Notes under the pieces: model-generated
What the model saw: the letters and a program-made list of their open reading frames with translations, nothing else
What the model was told of the DNA's origin: nothing
Databases searched by the model: none
NCBI RefSeq assembly: GCF_014642075.1
Contig: NZ_BMIK01000001.1
Span: 620,001 to 684,000 of the forward strand
Length of the DNA: 64,000 bases
From: Parapedobacter defluvii
Lineage (GTDB): Bacteria; Bacteroidota; Bacteroidia; Sphingobacteriales; Sphingobacteriaceae
Reading direction: 5' to 3'
Made by a program: the position numbers and the translations under genes
Shown: one piece after another, positions 43,317-53,966 of the stretch
Position numbering within the stretch: position 1 is the first letter of the stretch
Layout: every line of letters starts with the position of its first letter

Positions 43317-46004
43317 ATGGCCGGGGAGAGACCGAATAAATTGCATATAAAAGGGAATTTATCTAAGTTTACGGCCACGCAGAAAATAACCGGCTTGGCA
43401 AAGGCAGTAAAAAAAGAAACCCCCCTGATGCAGCAATACAACAGCATCAAGGTAAAATATCCCGGCACATTGTTATTGTTCCGGGTAGGAGACTTCTATG
43501 AGACATTTGGAGAAGATGCGGTAAAGGCAGCCGGAATCCTGGGGATCGTATTGACCAAACGGGGCAATGGCAGCGAATCGGAGACCGCGTTGGCAGGCTT
43601 CCCGCACCATTCACTGGAGACGTACCTCCCTAAGCTGGTCCGTGCCGGGCAGCGGGTGGCTATATGCGATCAACTGGAAGATCCCAAGACAACCAAGACT
43701 ATCGTCAAACGCGGGGTTACCGAATTGGTAACACCGGGAGTGTCCTACAACGACAACATTGTCCAACAGAAATCGAACAATTACCTGGCGTCCGTTTTTT
43801 TTGATAAACAGCAGGTAGGCATTGCGTTTTTGGATATCTCTACGGGGGAATTTTTGGTGTCGCAGGGTATGCAGGACTACATAGACAAACTTCTGCAAGG
43901 GTTCAAGCCAACCGAAGTGATCATGGGGAAGCGTCAGTATAAGACATTCGTGGAACAGTATGGAGCCCATTTCTATACCTATGCGCTTGATGAATGGCCC
44001 TATACGGGTAATTATGCGGTTGAAACGCTGCTTAAGCATTTTGAAGTCAAGTCCTTGAAAGGGTTTGGCATTGAACGCCTCCCGCTGGGCGTTGTGGCTG
44101 CGGGGGTGGCATTGCATTACCTCAACGAAACCGAACATCGTAACCTGCAACACATATCTACCCTCTCGCGCATCGAGGAAGACCGGTATATGTGGCTCGA
44201 CCGATTCACGATCCGTAACTTGGAATTGGTGGGTTCAGCCAACGAAAATGCCGTCACACTGGCGGATGTATTGGATCAGACAGCTACCTCGATGGGTGCC
44301 CGGCTACTGAAACGCTGGATGGTTATGCCGTTGAAAAGCCAGTCGGCTATCAACGAGCGATTGGATGTGGTAGACTATTTTTATACCCATAAGGACTTGC
44401 GGGATGAGCTGATCAGCGAAATCAAACAGATCGGAGATCTGGAACGCCTGATTAGCAAAGTGGGGCTGCAACGTGCAAATCCACGGGAAGTTGCGCAGTT
44501 GAAGCGTGCGTTGCTGGCGGTCGAAAAACTGAAAGCCCGTGTCGGCCAGACAGCATCCAAATCGCTGAAAACGATTGCAGACCAGTTGGATCCGTGTACC
44601 CCTATCCGCGAACAAATTGAGGCGTTTCTCAATCCGGAGCCGCCCGTGTCGGTGAACAAGGGAAATGTGATTGCTTCAGGGGTAAATGAGGAATTGGATA
44701 AGCTGCGAAAGGTGGCCTATGGTGGCAAGGATTACCTGCTTGAGATTCAAAAGCGGGAATCGGAGGCAACGGGTATCCCCTCGTTAAAAATCGCCTTCAA
44801 CAATGTCTTTGGTTACTACCTTGAAGTGACCAACGCACATAAAGATAAGGTGCCCGCCGAATGGGTGCGTAAGCAAACCCTCGTCAACGCCGAACGGTAC
44901 ATCACCGAAGAGCTCAAGGAATACGAAGAACAGATACTGGGTGCCGAAGAAAAGATCCAGGCACTGGAAACGAGATTGTATGCGGAGTTGCTTGCAGCGG
45001 TTGCCGCATATATTAAACCGGTACAAACCGATGCCCAGTTGATTGCCCGGCTGGATGTCCTGCTCAATTTTGCGCTGGTTGCGGAAAAAAACCATTACGT
45101 GCGTCCTGAAATCAACAACGGAAAGGCAATAGATATCAAAGGAGGACGCCACCCGGTCATCGAGCAAAATTTACCAATCGGGGAAGATTACATTACCAAC
45201 GATGTTTTCCTTGATAATGATAGCCAGCAGATTATCATCATCACCGGCCCTAATATGGCGGGTAAGTCGGCGTTACTGCGTCAAACCGGATTGATTGTGC
45301 TGATGGCCCAGATGGGCAGCTTTGTTCCCGCTAAAGAGGCATGTATCGGGCTGATCGATAAGATATTCACCCGTGTGGGGGCATCCGATAACCTGTCTTC
45401 CGGTGAATCGACGTTTATGGTGGAAATGAACGAGACGGCGAGCATCATGAATAACCTCTCCGAAAGGAGTTTGATTCTACTGGATGAAATCGGGCGGGGT
45501 ACCAGTACCTACGACGGTATTTCCATTGCCTGGGCAATCGCAGAATTTCTGCACAACCACCCCACGGCACGCGCGAAGACGTTATTTGCTACCCATTACC
45601 ACGAACTGAATGAACTGGCGACCTCCTTTTCACGGATCAAAAATTTCAATGTATCTGTAAAAGAGGTGAATAACAAAGTGATATTTCTGCGCAAACTGGT
45701 ACCCGGCGGAAGCGAGCATAGTTTTGGTATCCATGTCGCAAAACTGGCCGGTATGCCGCCTAAATTGCTGCAGCGCGCGAATGAAATTCTCAAACGCCTC
45801 GAACAGGAACGAACGGGCGGCGAGCGCATCAAGGATAGCATAAAAAAAATCCAAAAGCAGGCTTATCAGTTGCAGATGTTTTCCATCGACGATCCCATTC
45901 TCGTGAAAATCCGCGATATGCTCAATAATCTCGACGTCAATACCCTCACTCCCGTGGAGGCCTTAATGAAATTGGATGAGATTCAGCGCTTGTTGAAGAA
46001 CTGA
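43317..46004 (+). CDS. mutS: DNA mismatch repair protein MutS
   Basis: Recognises mismatches and small loops. The 895-aa protein starts with a basic tail, then domain I with the mismatch-wedge Phe-x-Glu in VGDFYETFG near 57-62, connector and lever domains, clamp, and the ATPase domain with Walker [14 protein letters not shown] near 643, signature loop [15 protein letters not shown], Walker [17 protein letters not shown] near 719, and the ATHYHEL His. The C-terminal part (about 820-895) has the helix-turn-helix and dimerisation region. Full length, MutS1 type rather than MutS2 (no Smr domain). Confidence 0.97.
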   Translation: MAGERPNKLHIKGNLSKFTATQKITGLAKAVKKETPLMQQYNSIKVKYPGTLLLFRVGDFYETFGEDAVKAAGILGIVLTKRGNGSESETALAGFPHHSLETYLPKLVRAGQRVAICDQLEDPKTTKTIVKRGVTELVTPGVSYNDNIVQQKSNNYLASVFFDKQQVGIAFLDISTGEFLVSQGMQDYIDKLLQGFKPTEVIMGKRQYKTFVEQYGAHFYTYALDEWPYTGNYAVETLLKHFEVKSLKGFGIERLPLGVVAAGVALHYLNETEHRNLQHISTLSRIEEDRYMWLDRFTIRNLELVGSANENAVTLADVLDQTATSMGARLLKRWMVMPLKSQSAINERLDVVDYFYTHKDLRDELISEIKQIGDLERLISKVGLQRANPREVAQLKRALLAVEKLKARVGQTASKSLKTIADQLDPCTPIREQIEAFLNPEPPVSVNKGNVIASGVNEELDKLRKVAYGGKDYLLEIQKRESEATGIPSLKIAFNNVFGYYLEVTNAHKDKVPAEWVRKQTLVNAERYITEELKEYEEQILGAEEKIQALETRLYAELLAAVAAYIKPVQTDAQLIARLDVLLNFALVAEKNHYVRPEINNGKAIDIKGGRHPVIEQNLPIGEDYITNDVFLDNDSQQIIIITGPNMAGKSALLRQTGLIVLMAQMGSFVPAKEACIGLIDKIFTRVGASDNLSSGESTFMVEMNETASIMNNLSERSLILLDEIGRGTSTYDGISIAWAIAEFLHNHPTARAKTLFATHYHELNELATSFSRIKNFNVSVKEVNNKVIFLRKLVPGGSEHSFGIHVAKLAGMPPKLLQRANEILKRLEQERTGGERIKDSIKKIQKQAYQLQMFSIDDPILVKIRDMLNNLDVNTLTPVEALMKLDEIQRLLKN

Positions 46005-46019
46005 TTTTAAACCTTGGCA

Positions 46020-46049
46020 TAACTTCTGCTGTCTTACCGGTAGAAGTTA
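46020..46049. terminator. hairpin after mutS
   Basis: TAACTTCT (46020-46027) pairs with AGAAGTTA (46042-46049), and three more pairs including wobbles extend it. No T run follows. A possible 3'-end hairpin. Confidence 0.35.
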
Positions 46050-46079
46050 AGTCGTATGTTGTACATAGAAGATAAGGTC

Positions 46080-46538
46080 ATGAAGAAGTTATTGATTTGT
46101 ATCGCCGCTTTTGTATTCCTGTTAGGTTCTACGTTCGATGCTAATGCCCAAAAGCGGGGCAAAGGACATTGGGAAAAGGAAAGAAAAGAGTATGCAAAGC
46201 ACCACAAAAAACGCGAAAGGGATTTTCATGGCGATGCCAAGTACAATCATTCATATAGGAAGCACTATGACAGACGCGATCACGCATATAGAAAATACGT
46301 CAAACAAAAGGGACTCCGCTACCGAGACCACGATGCTTGGTACTACGGAAAGCGTTTTCATTACCGCACGGAATATGTCTACTTCCCCGCATATCGTACG
46401 TATTACGACCCTTACCGCAGGGGATATGTGTACCGGCGTAACCATGCTTGGGTATTTGCGCCAACCATGCCTTCGTTTATGGTGGGGCTGAATGTTGATG
46501 CCCTAAATGTGCAATTCACGGCCACCGTACCTTTATAG
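46080..46538 (+). CDS. secreted His/Tyr/Arg-rich basic protein
   Basis: A 152-aa protein from ATG 46080 with a signal peptide (LLICIAAFVFLLGSTFDANA). The mature half is very rich in His, Tyr, Arg and Lys (HYDRRDHAYRKYVKQKGLRY, YYDPYRRGYVYRRNHAWVFA) and ends in a less charged tail. No known domain. Such composition suggests binding of nucleic acid, lipopolysaccharide or metal in the periplasm, but function is unknown. The 24-nt longer start at 46056 is less likely. Confidence 0.7.
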   Translation: MKKLLICIAAFVFLLGSTFDANAQKRGKGHWEKERKEYAKHHKKRERDFHGDAKYNHSYRKHYDRRDHAYRKYVKQKGLRYRDHDAWYYGKRFHYRTEYVYFPAYRTYYDPYRRGYVYRRNHAWVFAPTMPSFMVGLNVDALNVQFTATVPL

Positions 46539-46642
46539 GGAGATATATCCGCTGCTTTTTTCGCGTAAGTTTGACTAAGTTTGTATGAGCCAAACCGCGG
46601 AGGCTCAGATCATTTATGTATCTTTGCCGAAAAGTCAGAAGC

Positions 46643-47977
46643 ATGCCGACAACCCTTATTAAAGCTGCTACCATTGTCAACGAAGGGAAGACAATTACAG
46701 CAGATCTATTGATTTCCGATGGACGCATTGAAAAAATAGGTACAGAAATTTCGGCACCGGCCGATGTCGAAATCAATGCAGAAGGTTTACACGTATTTCC
46801 CGGCTTAATTGACGATCAAGTGCATTTTCGTGAACCGGGCCTAACCTACAAAGCCGATATTTGGCATGAAAGCCGTGCTGCGGTAGCCGGTGGTACTACT
46901 TCATTTATGGAGATGCCTAATACCGTTCCGAATACGCTTACCCAGCAACTTTTGCAGGATAAATACGACATAGCTTCCAAACAATCCCTGGCTAATTATT
47001 CCTTTTACATGGGGGCTGCCAATGACAACCTGGAGGAGGTTTTGCGCACCAATCCCCGGGAGGTATGTGGCATTAAAGTATTTATGGGGTCTTCCACGGG
47101 CAATATGTTGGTGGATGATGAGCACACGTTGGAAGGCATATTCTCCAGTTCGCCCATGCTGATTGCGACCCATTGCGAAGATGAAGCAACCATCCGGCAA
47201 AACATGGAGCTATACAAGGCGGTACATGGCGATCGGCTCACCCCCGATATGCATCCGCTGATTCGCTCGGCGGAAGCTTGCTACATCTCATCGTCACGTG
47301 CGGTGACCTTAGCCAGAAAGTATGGCTCGCGGCTACACGTCCTCCACATTTCAACGGCAAGGGAGACCAACCTGTTCGAAAACAATTTGCCATTGGCAGA
47401 CAAACGTATTACCGCCGAGGCATGTATCCATCACCTTTGGTTCAGTAATGCGGACTACGCGGAAAAAGGAAATTTCATCAAGTGGAATCCTGCCGTAAAA
47501 ACCCGTGAAGATCGCGATGGCATATTGCGGGCGGTGCTGGATGGAAGGATTGATGTCATTGCTACCGATCATGCACCCCACACCCTGGCCGAAAAACAGC
47601 AGCCCTATTTGCAAGCACCTTCTGGCGGACCCTTGATACAGCACGCCTTGCAGGCACTGCTGGATATGCATCAGGCGGGGAAGCTTACCCTTGAGGAACT
47701 GGTTCAAAAGACGGCACACAATACAGCCATTTGTTTCCAGCTTGACGGGCGTGGGTTTGTCCGCGAAGGGTATTGGGCAGACCTGGTATTGGTTGACCTG
47801 AACAAACCGTATACCGTCGGGAAACACAACATCTTATCCAAGTGCGGGTGGTCGCCTTTTGAAGGACACACGTTCACATCGACTGTGATGCATACCTTTG
47901 TTTCAGGTAGCTTGGTGTATACCAATGGCGCAATAGTGGAAGGCGGTAATGCGCAGCGATTGATGTTTAATCGATAA
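46643..47977 (+). CDS. pyrC: dihydroorotase (class I, PyrC-like)
   Basis: Forms dihydroorotate from carbamoyl aspartate in pyrimidine synthesis. The 444-aa amidohydrolase has GLIDDQVHFREPG near 57, KVFMGSSTGNM with the Lys that is carboxylated, ATHCED, LHVLHISTARE, and IATDHAPHT near 310. The first metal-site pair is normally HxH; here it is QVH, so one zinc ligand is Gln. I think this is normal for the Bacteroidota branch but state it as a point to check. The start is ATG 46643 (46616 lies too near TAnnTTTG boxes at 46566, 46576 and 46619). It is followed 16 nt later by the LD-carboxypeptidase gene. Confidence 0.88.
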   Translation: MPTTLIKAATIVNEGKTITADLLISDGRIEKIGTEISAPADVEINAEGLHVFPGLIDDQVHFREPGLTYKADIWHESRAAVAGGTTSFMEMPNTVPNTLTQQLLQDKYDIASKQSLANYSFYMGAANDNLEEVLRTNPREVCGIKVFMGSSTGNMLVDDEHTLEGIFSSSPMLIATHCEDEATIRQNMELYKAVHGDRLTPDMHPLIRSAEACYISSSRAVTLARKYGSRLHVLHISTARETNLFENNLPLADKRITAEACIHHLWFSNADYAEKGNFIKWNPAVKTREDRDGILRAVLDGRIDVIATDHAPHTLAEKQQPYLQAPSGGPLIQHALQALLDMHQAGKLTLEELVQKTAHNTAICFQLDGRGFVREGYWADLVLVDLNKPYTVGKHNILSKCGWSPFEGHTFTSTVMHTFVSGSLVYTNGAIVEGGNAQRLMFNR

Positions 47978-47993
47978 ATACCGTTGGAAAGCT

Positions 47994-49010
47994 ATGGATA
48001 AACGAACGTTCATCAGGGTAATGGGCTTAGGAATGGTGGCTTTGCCGCTGTCAGCGACAAAATTAGGCAACGCCGCCCGTCCACACCCAAGCGTTTTCCC
48101 GTCCCTCATCGGCGAAGGCGATACCGTAGGGGTTATTACACCTTCGTCGCCCTTGGTTGACGACGAAGGGTATGCCATTGCTGACAAAAATTTCTCGACG
48201 TTGGGGCTTCGTGTTAAATGGGGAGCGAACGTCGGAAAAAGATATGGATATTTGGCCGGAACGGACGCAGAGCGTTTGGCGGATTTGGAAAGTATGTTTG
48301 CGGATCCGGACGTAAAAGCCATTGTCTGCCTGCGTGGTGGGTCGGGTGCAGCAAGGTTACTGGATAAACTGGATTACCAGCTGATTGCCCAAAACCCCAA
48401 GATTTTTTTGGGCTATAGCGATATTACGGCTTTTCATCAGGCCATCCATACGCAAACCGGGCTGATTACCTTTCACGGAGCGGTGGCAAACAGCCATTGG
48501 ACACCCATGGTCATTAATCAATTCAGGCAGTTGTTTTTTGAGGGGACGTTGCCCACATACACCGCCGTGGGTATGCCCGTTAAAACAATAACCGGTGGAA
48601 CAGCTGAAGGTAAACTGCTGGGAGGTAACCTAACGGTCTTAACCGGCATTGCGGGGTCTGATTATTTTCCCGATTTTGAAAACAGCATTCTCTTCTTGGA
48701 AGAAATCGGCGAAGAACCGTATCGGATTGACCGGATGTTCAGTCAGTTAGCATTATCGGGTGCGTTGAAGAAGATTAAGGGGTTTGTTTTCGGCAAATGT
48801 TCCGATTGTGATTCCAAAAATCCGGCTAACTCGCTCACCGTGGAACAGATATTGTACGACTATATCAGTCCACTGGGCATACCTGCCTTTCAAGGGGCGT
48901 TGATAGGGCACATCGACGAACAACTTATTCTCCCCGTGGGAGCGAAAGTGCGTATCGATGCAACTCAGGGCAGTATCCACGTAGTCGAACCCATTTTTAA
49001 GACGGGATGA
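47994..49010 (+). CDS. ldcA: LD-carboxypeptidase (peptidase S66, LdcA family)
   Basis: Cleaves the terminal D-Ala from murein tetrapeptides. The 338-aa protein has the S66 signatures GVITPSSPL near 45, LRGGSGAARLLDKLDY, the nucleophile Ser in FLGYSDITAFH near 141, the Glu in FLEEIGEEPYRIDRM, and the His in GALIGHIDEQ near 305. Its N-terminus (TFIRVMGLGMVALPLSAT) looks like a signal, unlike the cytoplasmic E. coli enzyme, so it may act in the periplasm. It overlaps the M14 peptidase gene by 4 nt (ATGA), implying coupled translation. Confidence 0.9.
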   Translation: MDKRTFIRVMGLGMVALPLSATKLGNAARPHPSVFPSLIGEGDTVGVITPSSPLVDDEGYAIADKNFSTLGLRVKWGANVGKRYGYLAGTDAERLADLESMFADPDVKAIVCLRGGSGAARLLDKLDYQLIAQNPKIFLGYSDITAFHQAIHTQTGLITFHGAVANSHWTPMVINQFRQLFFEGTLPTYTAVGMPVKTITGGTAEGKLLGGNLTVLTGIAGSDYFPDFENSILFLEEIGEEPYRIDRMFSQLALSGALKKIKGFVFGKCSDCDSKNPANSLTVEQILYDYISPLGIPAFQGALIGHIDEQLILPVGAKVRIDATQGSIHVVEPIFKTG

Positions 49011-50485
49011 AACAGTTTGTTTATTTCCTCACCATCATACTGGCTTCTACCGCTTGCCAAGGCAGCGGACAAAGCCGTATTACCTATGTGCCTGATACGG
49101 CTGCATTGAGTAAAGCTTTCGAAGCCTATCGGGAGACCACCATCGTTCACCGCCGATTTAAACACGCAGATATTGAACCCCTTATCCTCAAACGCGAGGG
49201 AGCGGGTGTTTTTGAAGTAACCCAATTGGGGATTTCTGTCCTCAAAAAGCCGATCTATCAGTTAAAATATGGGGTAGGAGCAAAAAAAGTGATGCTGTGG
49301 TCCCAGATGCACGGCAACGAGCCAACAGCCACTATGGCGCTGATGGATATTTTCAATTTCCTGGAGGGCCGGGATGATGGTATGGATAGCATACGGAACG
49401 TGCTGAAAACGCAGACGAGTCTGTATTTCATACCGATGCTCAATCCCGACGGTGCCGATGTATATACGCGTCGTAATGCGATGGACATCGATCTGAACCG
49501 TGATGCACGTGCGGGAGAAACGGTGGAAGGAAGGCTGCTTACGCAGGCTGCGAAAACCGTGCAACCCGATTTCGGGTTTAACTTGCACGACATGAATATC
49601 TACTACAACGTACCTGGCACATCCAATCCGGTGACTATCGCATTGCTGGCACCGGCTTACAATGAGAAACGTGACATCAACGAGGTACGGGGCAATGCCA
49701 TGAAAATTGCCGTCAGCATAAACCGTATACTGCAGGGATATGTGCCGAACGGGGTAGCCAAATACGATGATACGTATTCGCCCCGTGGTTTCGGCGACAA
49801 TTTTCAAAGCTGGGGGACGAGTACGGTCTTGATCGAATCGGGGGGCTACAGGGGTGACCCGGAAAAACAGTTTATCCGGAAACTTAATTTTATCGTCATT
49901 CTCAATTCCCTGATAGAGATTGCACAGGGCAGCTATCGCCAGTATGATATCGCCGAATATGAAACCATGCCTTTCAGTGCCTCCCAGCTTTCAGATTTGG
50001 TATTGCGCCATGTAGGCGTAGCGCGTGACTCGATGAATTATAAAATCGATCTGTCCATCAATCGGTATGAGCAAACAGACGATCGTGACTACTACATCCG
50101 GTCGTCCATCGCAGATGTAGGCGATTTGCAGGAGATTTACGGATACGATGAACTGGATGCGGAAGGATACCATTTTATGCAAGGCGAGGTGTATCCGGGC
50201 ATATTCGATGGCATCGGGGAAATTTCCCCGGAACAGGCAATGGAATTTTTACGCCAGGGTTACTACGCCGTTCAGGTGGCCAACGTGCCGGAGAACCGTC
50301 ATCACCAGCTCCCGCTTGTGGTATTTAATCAGCGGAAGCCCATCGCGACCGGCCCGGTACTAGGCGGTGCCGCTAATTTCTTTTTAGCCCGCGACGGGCG
50401 GCCTACCTATGCAGTTATCAATGGTTACTTGATAGACCTTTCCACCGACAAACCGCCCGAGGGACTGAAAAATTATGTATGGTAG
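49007..50485 (+). CDS. M14-family zinc carboxypeptidase lipoprotein
   Basis: A 492-aa metallopeptidase. Lipoprotein signal with ASTAC (Cys near 17). Zinc ligands are the His and Glu of SQMHGNEPTATMA near 102 and the His of FNLHDMNIYY near 193; the catalytic Glu is in VLIESGGYRGDP near 276. The N-terminal domain is followed by a C-terminal part of about 180 residues without clear assignment. Coupled to ldcA by a 4-nt overlap, so a role on murein peptides or other gamma-linked peptides is likely (inference); release of C-terminal residues from food peptides is the alternative. Confidence 0.85.
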   Translation: MKQFVYFLTIILASTACQGSGQSRITYVPDTAALSKAFEAYRETTIVHRRFKHADIEPLILKREGAGVFEVTQLGISVLKKPIYQLKYGVGAKKVMLWSQMHGNEPTATMALMDIFNFLEGRDDGMDSIRNVLKTQTSLYFIPMLNPDGADVYTRRNAMDIDLNRDARAGETVEGRLLTQAAKTVQPDFGFNLHDMNIYYNVPGTSNPVTIALLAPAYNEKRDINEVRGNAMKIAVSINRILQGYVPNGVAKYDDTYSPRGFGDNFQSWGTSTVLIESGGYRGDPEKQFIRKLNFIVILNSLIEIAQGSYRQYDIAEYETMPFSASQLSDLVLRHVGVARDSMNYKIDLSINRYEQTDDRDYYIRSSIADVGDLQEIYGYDELDAEGYHFMQGEVYPGIFDGIGEISPEQAMEFLRQGYYAVQVANVPENRHHQLPLVVFNQRKPIATGPVLGGAANFFLARDGRPTYAVINGYLIDLSTDKPPEGLKNYVW

Positions 50486-50648
50486 CATTGACATACGCTA
50501 CTGTTCTGTTAGTTTAGTATATCGGTTGAATGCAAGTAAATCCGTGAATATGCGGGTTTGGATGGATAAAGAGATACCAGTTATTCCATTATCTGTGAGG
50601 ATTTGATAACTTTATTGCCTTGAATACTTGTTATAAGTCTACAGTACC

Positions 50649-51638
50649 ATGTTAAAGACCGCTGTGATTGCATTTTCAGTATCTTTAGGCATGATGTGTC
50701 AGGTTTCCGGGCAGACAGCTGCACCCGCCGGAAAATACCAGGTAGAGAAAGGGCCGGATGAACTGGTGTTGAAAAATCCGGAGGGGAACCCACTCCTTAC
50801 CTACCGGTATACGGTGAAGCAACCACCCGCCGGAGTTGACCAAGCCTATGGCCGATCGGGCTATGTCCATCCGTTGAACACTCCTTCAGGGAAAGTGCTT
50901 ACCTCCATCCAACCCGCGGACCATTACCATCATTATGGCCTTTGGAATCCATGGACACACGTCGAGTACCAGGGAAAGTTGTACGATCTATGGAATATCG
51001 GAGATAAAAAGGGTACGGTGCGCTTTGTGCGTTTCGAGGATACATTCGCTGATACGCAGCAAGCTGGATTTGAGGCTGTGCACGATCACGTCATTTTTAA
51101 TGAGGGAAAAGAAACGGTGATTATCCAGGAACACCTGAACATCACCGTTTCCCAACTGGATGCCAATCGATATCAATGCGATATTTATTCCGTATTGCGG
51201 CCGGTTAGGGACGCAGACGTGATTTTGAAGGAATACCGCTATGGCGGATTGGGATTCAGAGCAACCCCCGAATGGACAAATACGAATAGCCAGGTGCTGA
51301 CCTCCTCGGGTAAAACACGCAAGGATGCCGATGGATCGTTGGAACGGTGGGCGATCGTTTCGGGAACACTTGGCATCGGCGAAGGGGGTATACTCTTTCT
51401 CTCGCATCCGGATAATTATAATTTTCCGGAACCTGTACGGGTATGGCCCGAAGACGCCAACGGCGGCAGGGGCGATCAATTTTTCAATTTTTCACCAACC
51501 AAGAATAAAGACTGGGTATTGCAATCCGGAAAAACTTACTCCCTGCGCTATCGGCTGATCATTTTCGATGGCACACTTTCGCCCGAAGATGCTGAACGCA
51601 TGTGGAAATCTTTTTCGCTCGATAAACCCATGGATTAA
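50649..51638 (+). CDS. DUF6807 (PmoA-like) family secreted protein
   Basis: A 329-aa protein with signal peptide (AVIAFSVSLGMMCQVSG). It carries the family strings SGYVHPLNTPSGKVLTSIQP, DHYHHYGLWNPWTHVEYQGK and LWNIGDKKGTVRFVRF, where the His cluster DHYHHYG may bind metal or sugar. Function of the family is not well known; members sit with ThuA and Gfo/Idh/MocA genes as here. First gene of a four-gene run with short gaps (8, 24 and 24 nt). The 163-nt gap upstream shows no convincing TAnnTTTG promoter. Confidence 0.8.
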   Translation: MLKTAVIAFSVSLGMMCQVSGQTAAPAGKYQVEKGPDELVLKNPEGNPLLTYRYTVKQPPAGVDQAYGRSGYVHPLNTPSGKVLTSIQPADHYHHYGLWNPWTHVEYQGKLYDLWNIGDKKGTVRFVRFEDTFADTQQAGFEAVHDHVIFNEGKETVIIQEHLNITVSQLDANRYQCDIYSVLRPVRDADVILKEYRYGGLGFRATPEWTNTNSQVLTSSGKTRKDADGSLERWAIVSGTLGIGEGGILFLSHPDNYNFPEPVRVWPEDANGGRGDQFFNFSPTKNKDWVLQSGKTYSLRYRLIIFDGTLSPEDAERMWKSFSLDKPMD

Positions 51639-51645
51639 ACAATAG

Positions 51646-52500
51646 ATGACGATAACCATGAAATTCCACTTTTCCTTTCGCCGGATACTTTTGGGACTTT
51701 TATCCCTTTTGCTGTTACCGGTAAGTATAACGTTTGCACAGTCGGTGGATTGGAAAAAAGTTAAGATCCTCGTTTATACCAAGAACGGAGTAGGGTTCGT
51801 ACATGACAACATCGAAAATTCAATCCTGGCATTCAAAGCAATGAGCCAACAGTATGGATTTGCTGTGGATGCAACGGACGATCCTTCGGTATTCACCGAT
51901 GAAAACCTGAAACAATACGATGTACTCGTATTTTCGAATACCAATAACGATGTTTTTGATACGGATGCCCAACGGGTAGCGCTGATGCGATATATTCAGG
52001 CAGGAGGCGGGTTCGTAGGTATTCATTCCGCGTCGGGCACGGAGCGTAACTGGAAATGGTTCAAACAATTGCTGGGTGCAACATTCTATTGGCACGATAA
52101 ATTTCAGCCATTTACAGTAAACATACTGGATGCGGGGCATCCGTCGGTAAAACATCTGCCGCGGAGATGGATCCGCGAAAAAGGAGATGAATTTTACTAC
52201 CTCAAACAGCTCAGTGTGAACCTGCATGTGGTGGCTGTAAACGATGCAACAACCCTGCAGGGTGAAGACGAGCGTCGTTTGGATACGTTCGGCGATGTAT
52301 TCCCTTCCGTATGGTGCCACGAATTTGATGGAGGCCGGTCATGGTATACTTCCCTAGGCCATGATAAAGGCGATTATATGGATGAAGCATTCAGAAAACA
52401 TATTCTTGGCGGCATTGAATGGGTTATTCAGGAAACGAAGGGACGGGATTACAGCAAGGCATACGCCACTAGCCCCGAAGAAGAAGTCAGGGAACGTTAG
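51646..52500 (+). CDS. ThuA-domain secreted protein
   Basis: A 284-aa protein with a signal peptide (ILLGLLSLLLLPVSITFAQ) and a class I glutamine-amidotransferase-like fold: ILVYTKNGVGFVHDNIENSI, YDVLVFSNTNNDVF, YIQAGGGFVGIHSASGTE, and the C-terminal DGGRSWYTSLGHDKGDY and HILGGIEWVI that mark ThuA. ThuA proteins were first linked to trehalose use through 3-keto sugars. No Cys nucleophile is present at the elbow (GIHSASG). Starts at 51646 and 51658 are both in frame. Confidence 0.88.
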   Translation: MTITMKFHFSFRRILLGLLSLLLLPVSITFAQSVDWKKVKILVYTKNGVGFVHDNIENSILAFKAMSQQYGFAVDATDDPSVFTDENLKQYDVLVFSNTNNDVFDTDAQRVALMRYIQAGGGFVGIHSASGTERNWKWFKQLLGATFYWHDKFQPFTVNILDAGHPSVKHLPRRWIREKGDEFYYLKQLSVNLHVVAVNDATTLQGEDERRLDTFGDVFPSVWCHEFDGGRSWYTSLGHDKGDYMDEAFRKHILGGIEWVIQETKGRDYSKAYATSPEEEVRER

Positions 52501-52523
52501 ACAGATTTGAAAATCAATTGATC

Positions 52524-53942
52524 ATGGATAAAAAGCAACAACAACTGAATAGACGGTCGTTCATCAAGCAAACAGCAGGGGGGGCTGCCCTGTTGGCGGC
52601 TGCATCAGCTTTTCCAACCATCGTGCCTGCATCGGTATTTGGAAAAAATGCACCGAGTAACCGCATCCACATCGGCCAGATTGGCTTCGGACGCATCGCC
52701 AAATCACATGACCTGCCGGAAATCCTGAAACACGAATTTATCCGGGTGGTTGCGGTGGCTGATGTGGACCGCAACCGGCTGGCTGCAGGCAAAGAGTGGC
52801 TGGAGCAACAGCAAGCCGCAAAAACTGGAGGGAAATCCCCCGTTGATGTAAAAACCTATGGCGACTACCGGGACCTGATCACGGACAAGGACGTGGATGC
52901 GGTGGTGATCAGCACACCCGATCATTGGCACGCTCAACCAGCGATGGAGGCCGCGGTGGCCGGCAAGCATGTTTATATGCAGAAGCCAACCTCGCTGACC
53001 ATTAAAGAAGGCCGTATGATGGCCGACATGGTATCACGGAAGGGGATCGTTTTCCAATTGGGCAGTCAGCAGCGTTCAATAAATCCGTGGCCGCAATTCA
53101 GACGTGCATGTGAGTTAGTACGCAATGGCCGCATAGGCATCGTCAGGCGTGTGATCATCGGATTGCCAGGAGACCCCGCCGGAGGTAATCCGGCTGAAAT
53201 GCCGGTGCCTGAAAATCTGGATTACGATCGTTGGCTCGGATCTACACCTTTGGTGCCCTATACGTTGGATCGCGTGCATTCCCAAACGGATATCTACGAG
53301 CGCCCGGGATGGTTGCGTTGTGAGCAGTTCGGTGCGGGGATGATTACGGGATGGGGGTCCCATCATATCGATATTGCGCATTGGGGACTTAATACCGAAC
53401 TTACCGGGCCACTGGAGGCAGAAGGCCGGGCGACCTTCCCAACATCTGGTTTGTGGGATGTACACGGTGATTTTGAAGTGGAAATGCGGTATCCGGGTGA
53501 TGTCGTTATGCAGATCAGCGGCGCCTATCCCAATGGTGTGCGGTTTGAAGGTACGGAGGGATGGGTCTTCGTATCGCGGGGTGATGTAGGCGTTACGGCT
53601 ACCGACCCGGGGGCCAGTGGTAAGGAAAACGAGGCGTTCAAAGCGAGCAACAGCAAGATACTGAATTCGGTGATCGGGGAAAATGAAATCCAGCTATATG
53701 AGAGTCCCGAACAGCACACAAACTGGTTGGAATGCATCCGCAGCGGGAAACAGACCATCAGCCATGTGGAAATAGCCCACCGTTCGGGGTCTGCTTGTCT
53801 CATTGCGCATGCTGCCATGAAACTTGGACGCAGGCTCCGCTGGGATGCAAATAAGGAAGTGTTTATTGGCGATGATGAGGCAAATGCGCTGCTTGCACGG
53901 CCGCAGCGTGCTCCGTATGGTACCGAATATGTAACAGAATAG
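52524..53942 (+). CDS. Gfo/Idh/MocA family oxidoreductase with Tat signal
   Basis: A 472-aa NAD(P)-dependent sugar dehydrogenase of the secreted type. A Tat signal RRSFIKQTAGGAALLAAASA is at the N-terminus, then a Rossmann domain starting RIHIGQIGFGRIA near 50, DAVVISTPDHWHAQPAMEAA, and MQKPTSLTIKEGRMM, where Gln replaces the Glu of the usual EKP motif. The C-terminal domain has GWGSHHIDIAHWGL with the conserved DxxxH pattern. The cofactor should be tightly bound before Tat export. ATG 52524 is preferred over TTG 52518. It is followed by a second oxidoreductase-like gene. Confidence 0.9.
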   Translation: MDKKQQQLNRRSFIKQTAGGAALLAAASAFPTIVPASVFGKNAPSNRIHIGQIGFGRIAKSHDLPEILKHEFIRVVAVADVDRNRLAAGKEWLEQQQAAKTGGKSPVDVKTYGDYRDLITDKDVDAVVISTPDHWHAQPAMEAAVAGKHVYMQKPTSLTIKEGRMMADMVSRKGIVFQLGSQQRSINPWPQFRRACELVRNGRIGIVRRVIIGLPGDPAGGNPAEMPVPENLDYDRWLGSTPLVPYTLDRVHSQTDIYERPGWLRCEQFGAGMITGWGSHHIDIAHWGLNTELTGPLEAEGRATFPTSGLWDVHGDFEVEMRYPGDVVMQISGAYPNGVRFEGTEGWVFVSRGDVGVTATDPGASGKENEAFKASNSKILNSVIGENEIQLYESPEQHTNWLECIRSGKQTISHVEIAHRSGSACLIAHAAMKLGRRLRWDANKEVFIGDDEANALLARPQRAPYGTEYVTE

Positions 53943-53966
53943 GACGACAAACAAAAGAGAAAATAA

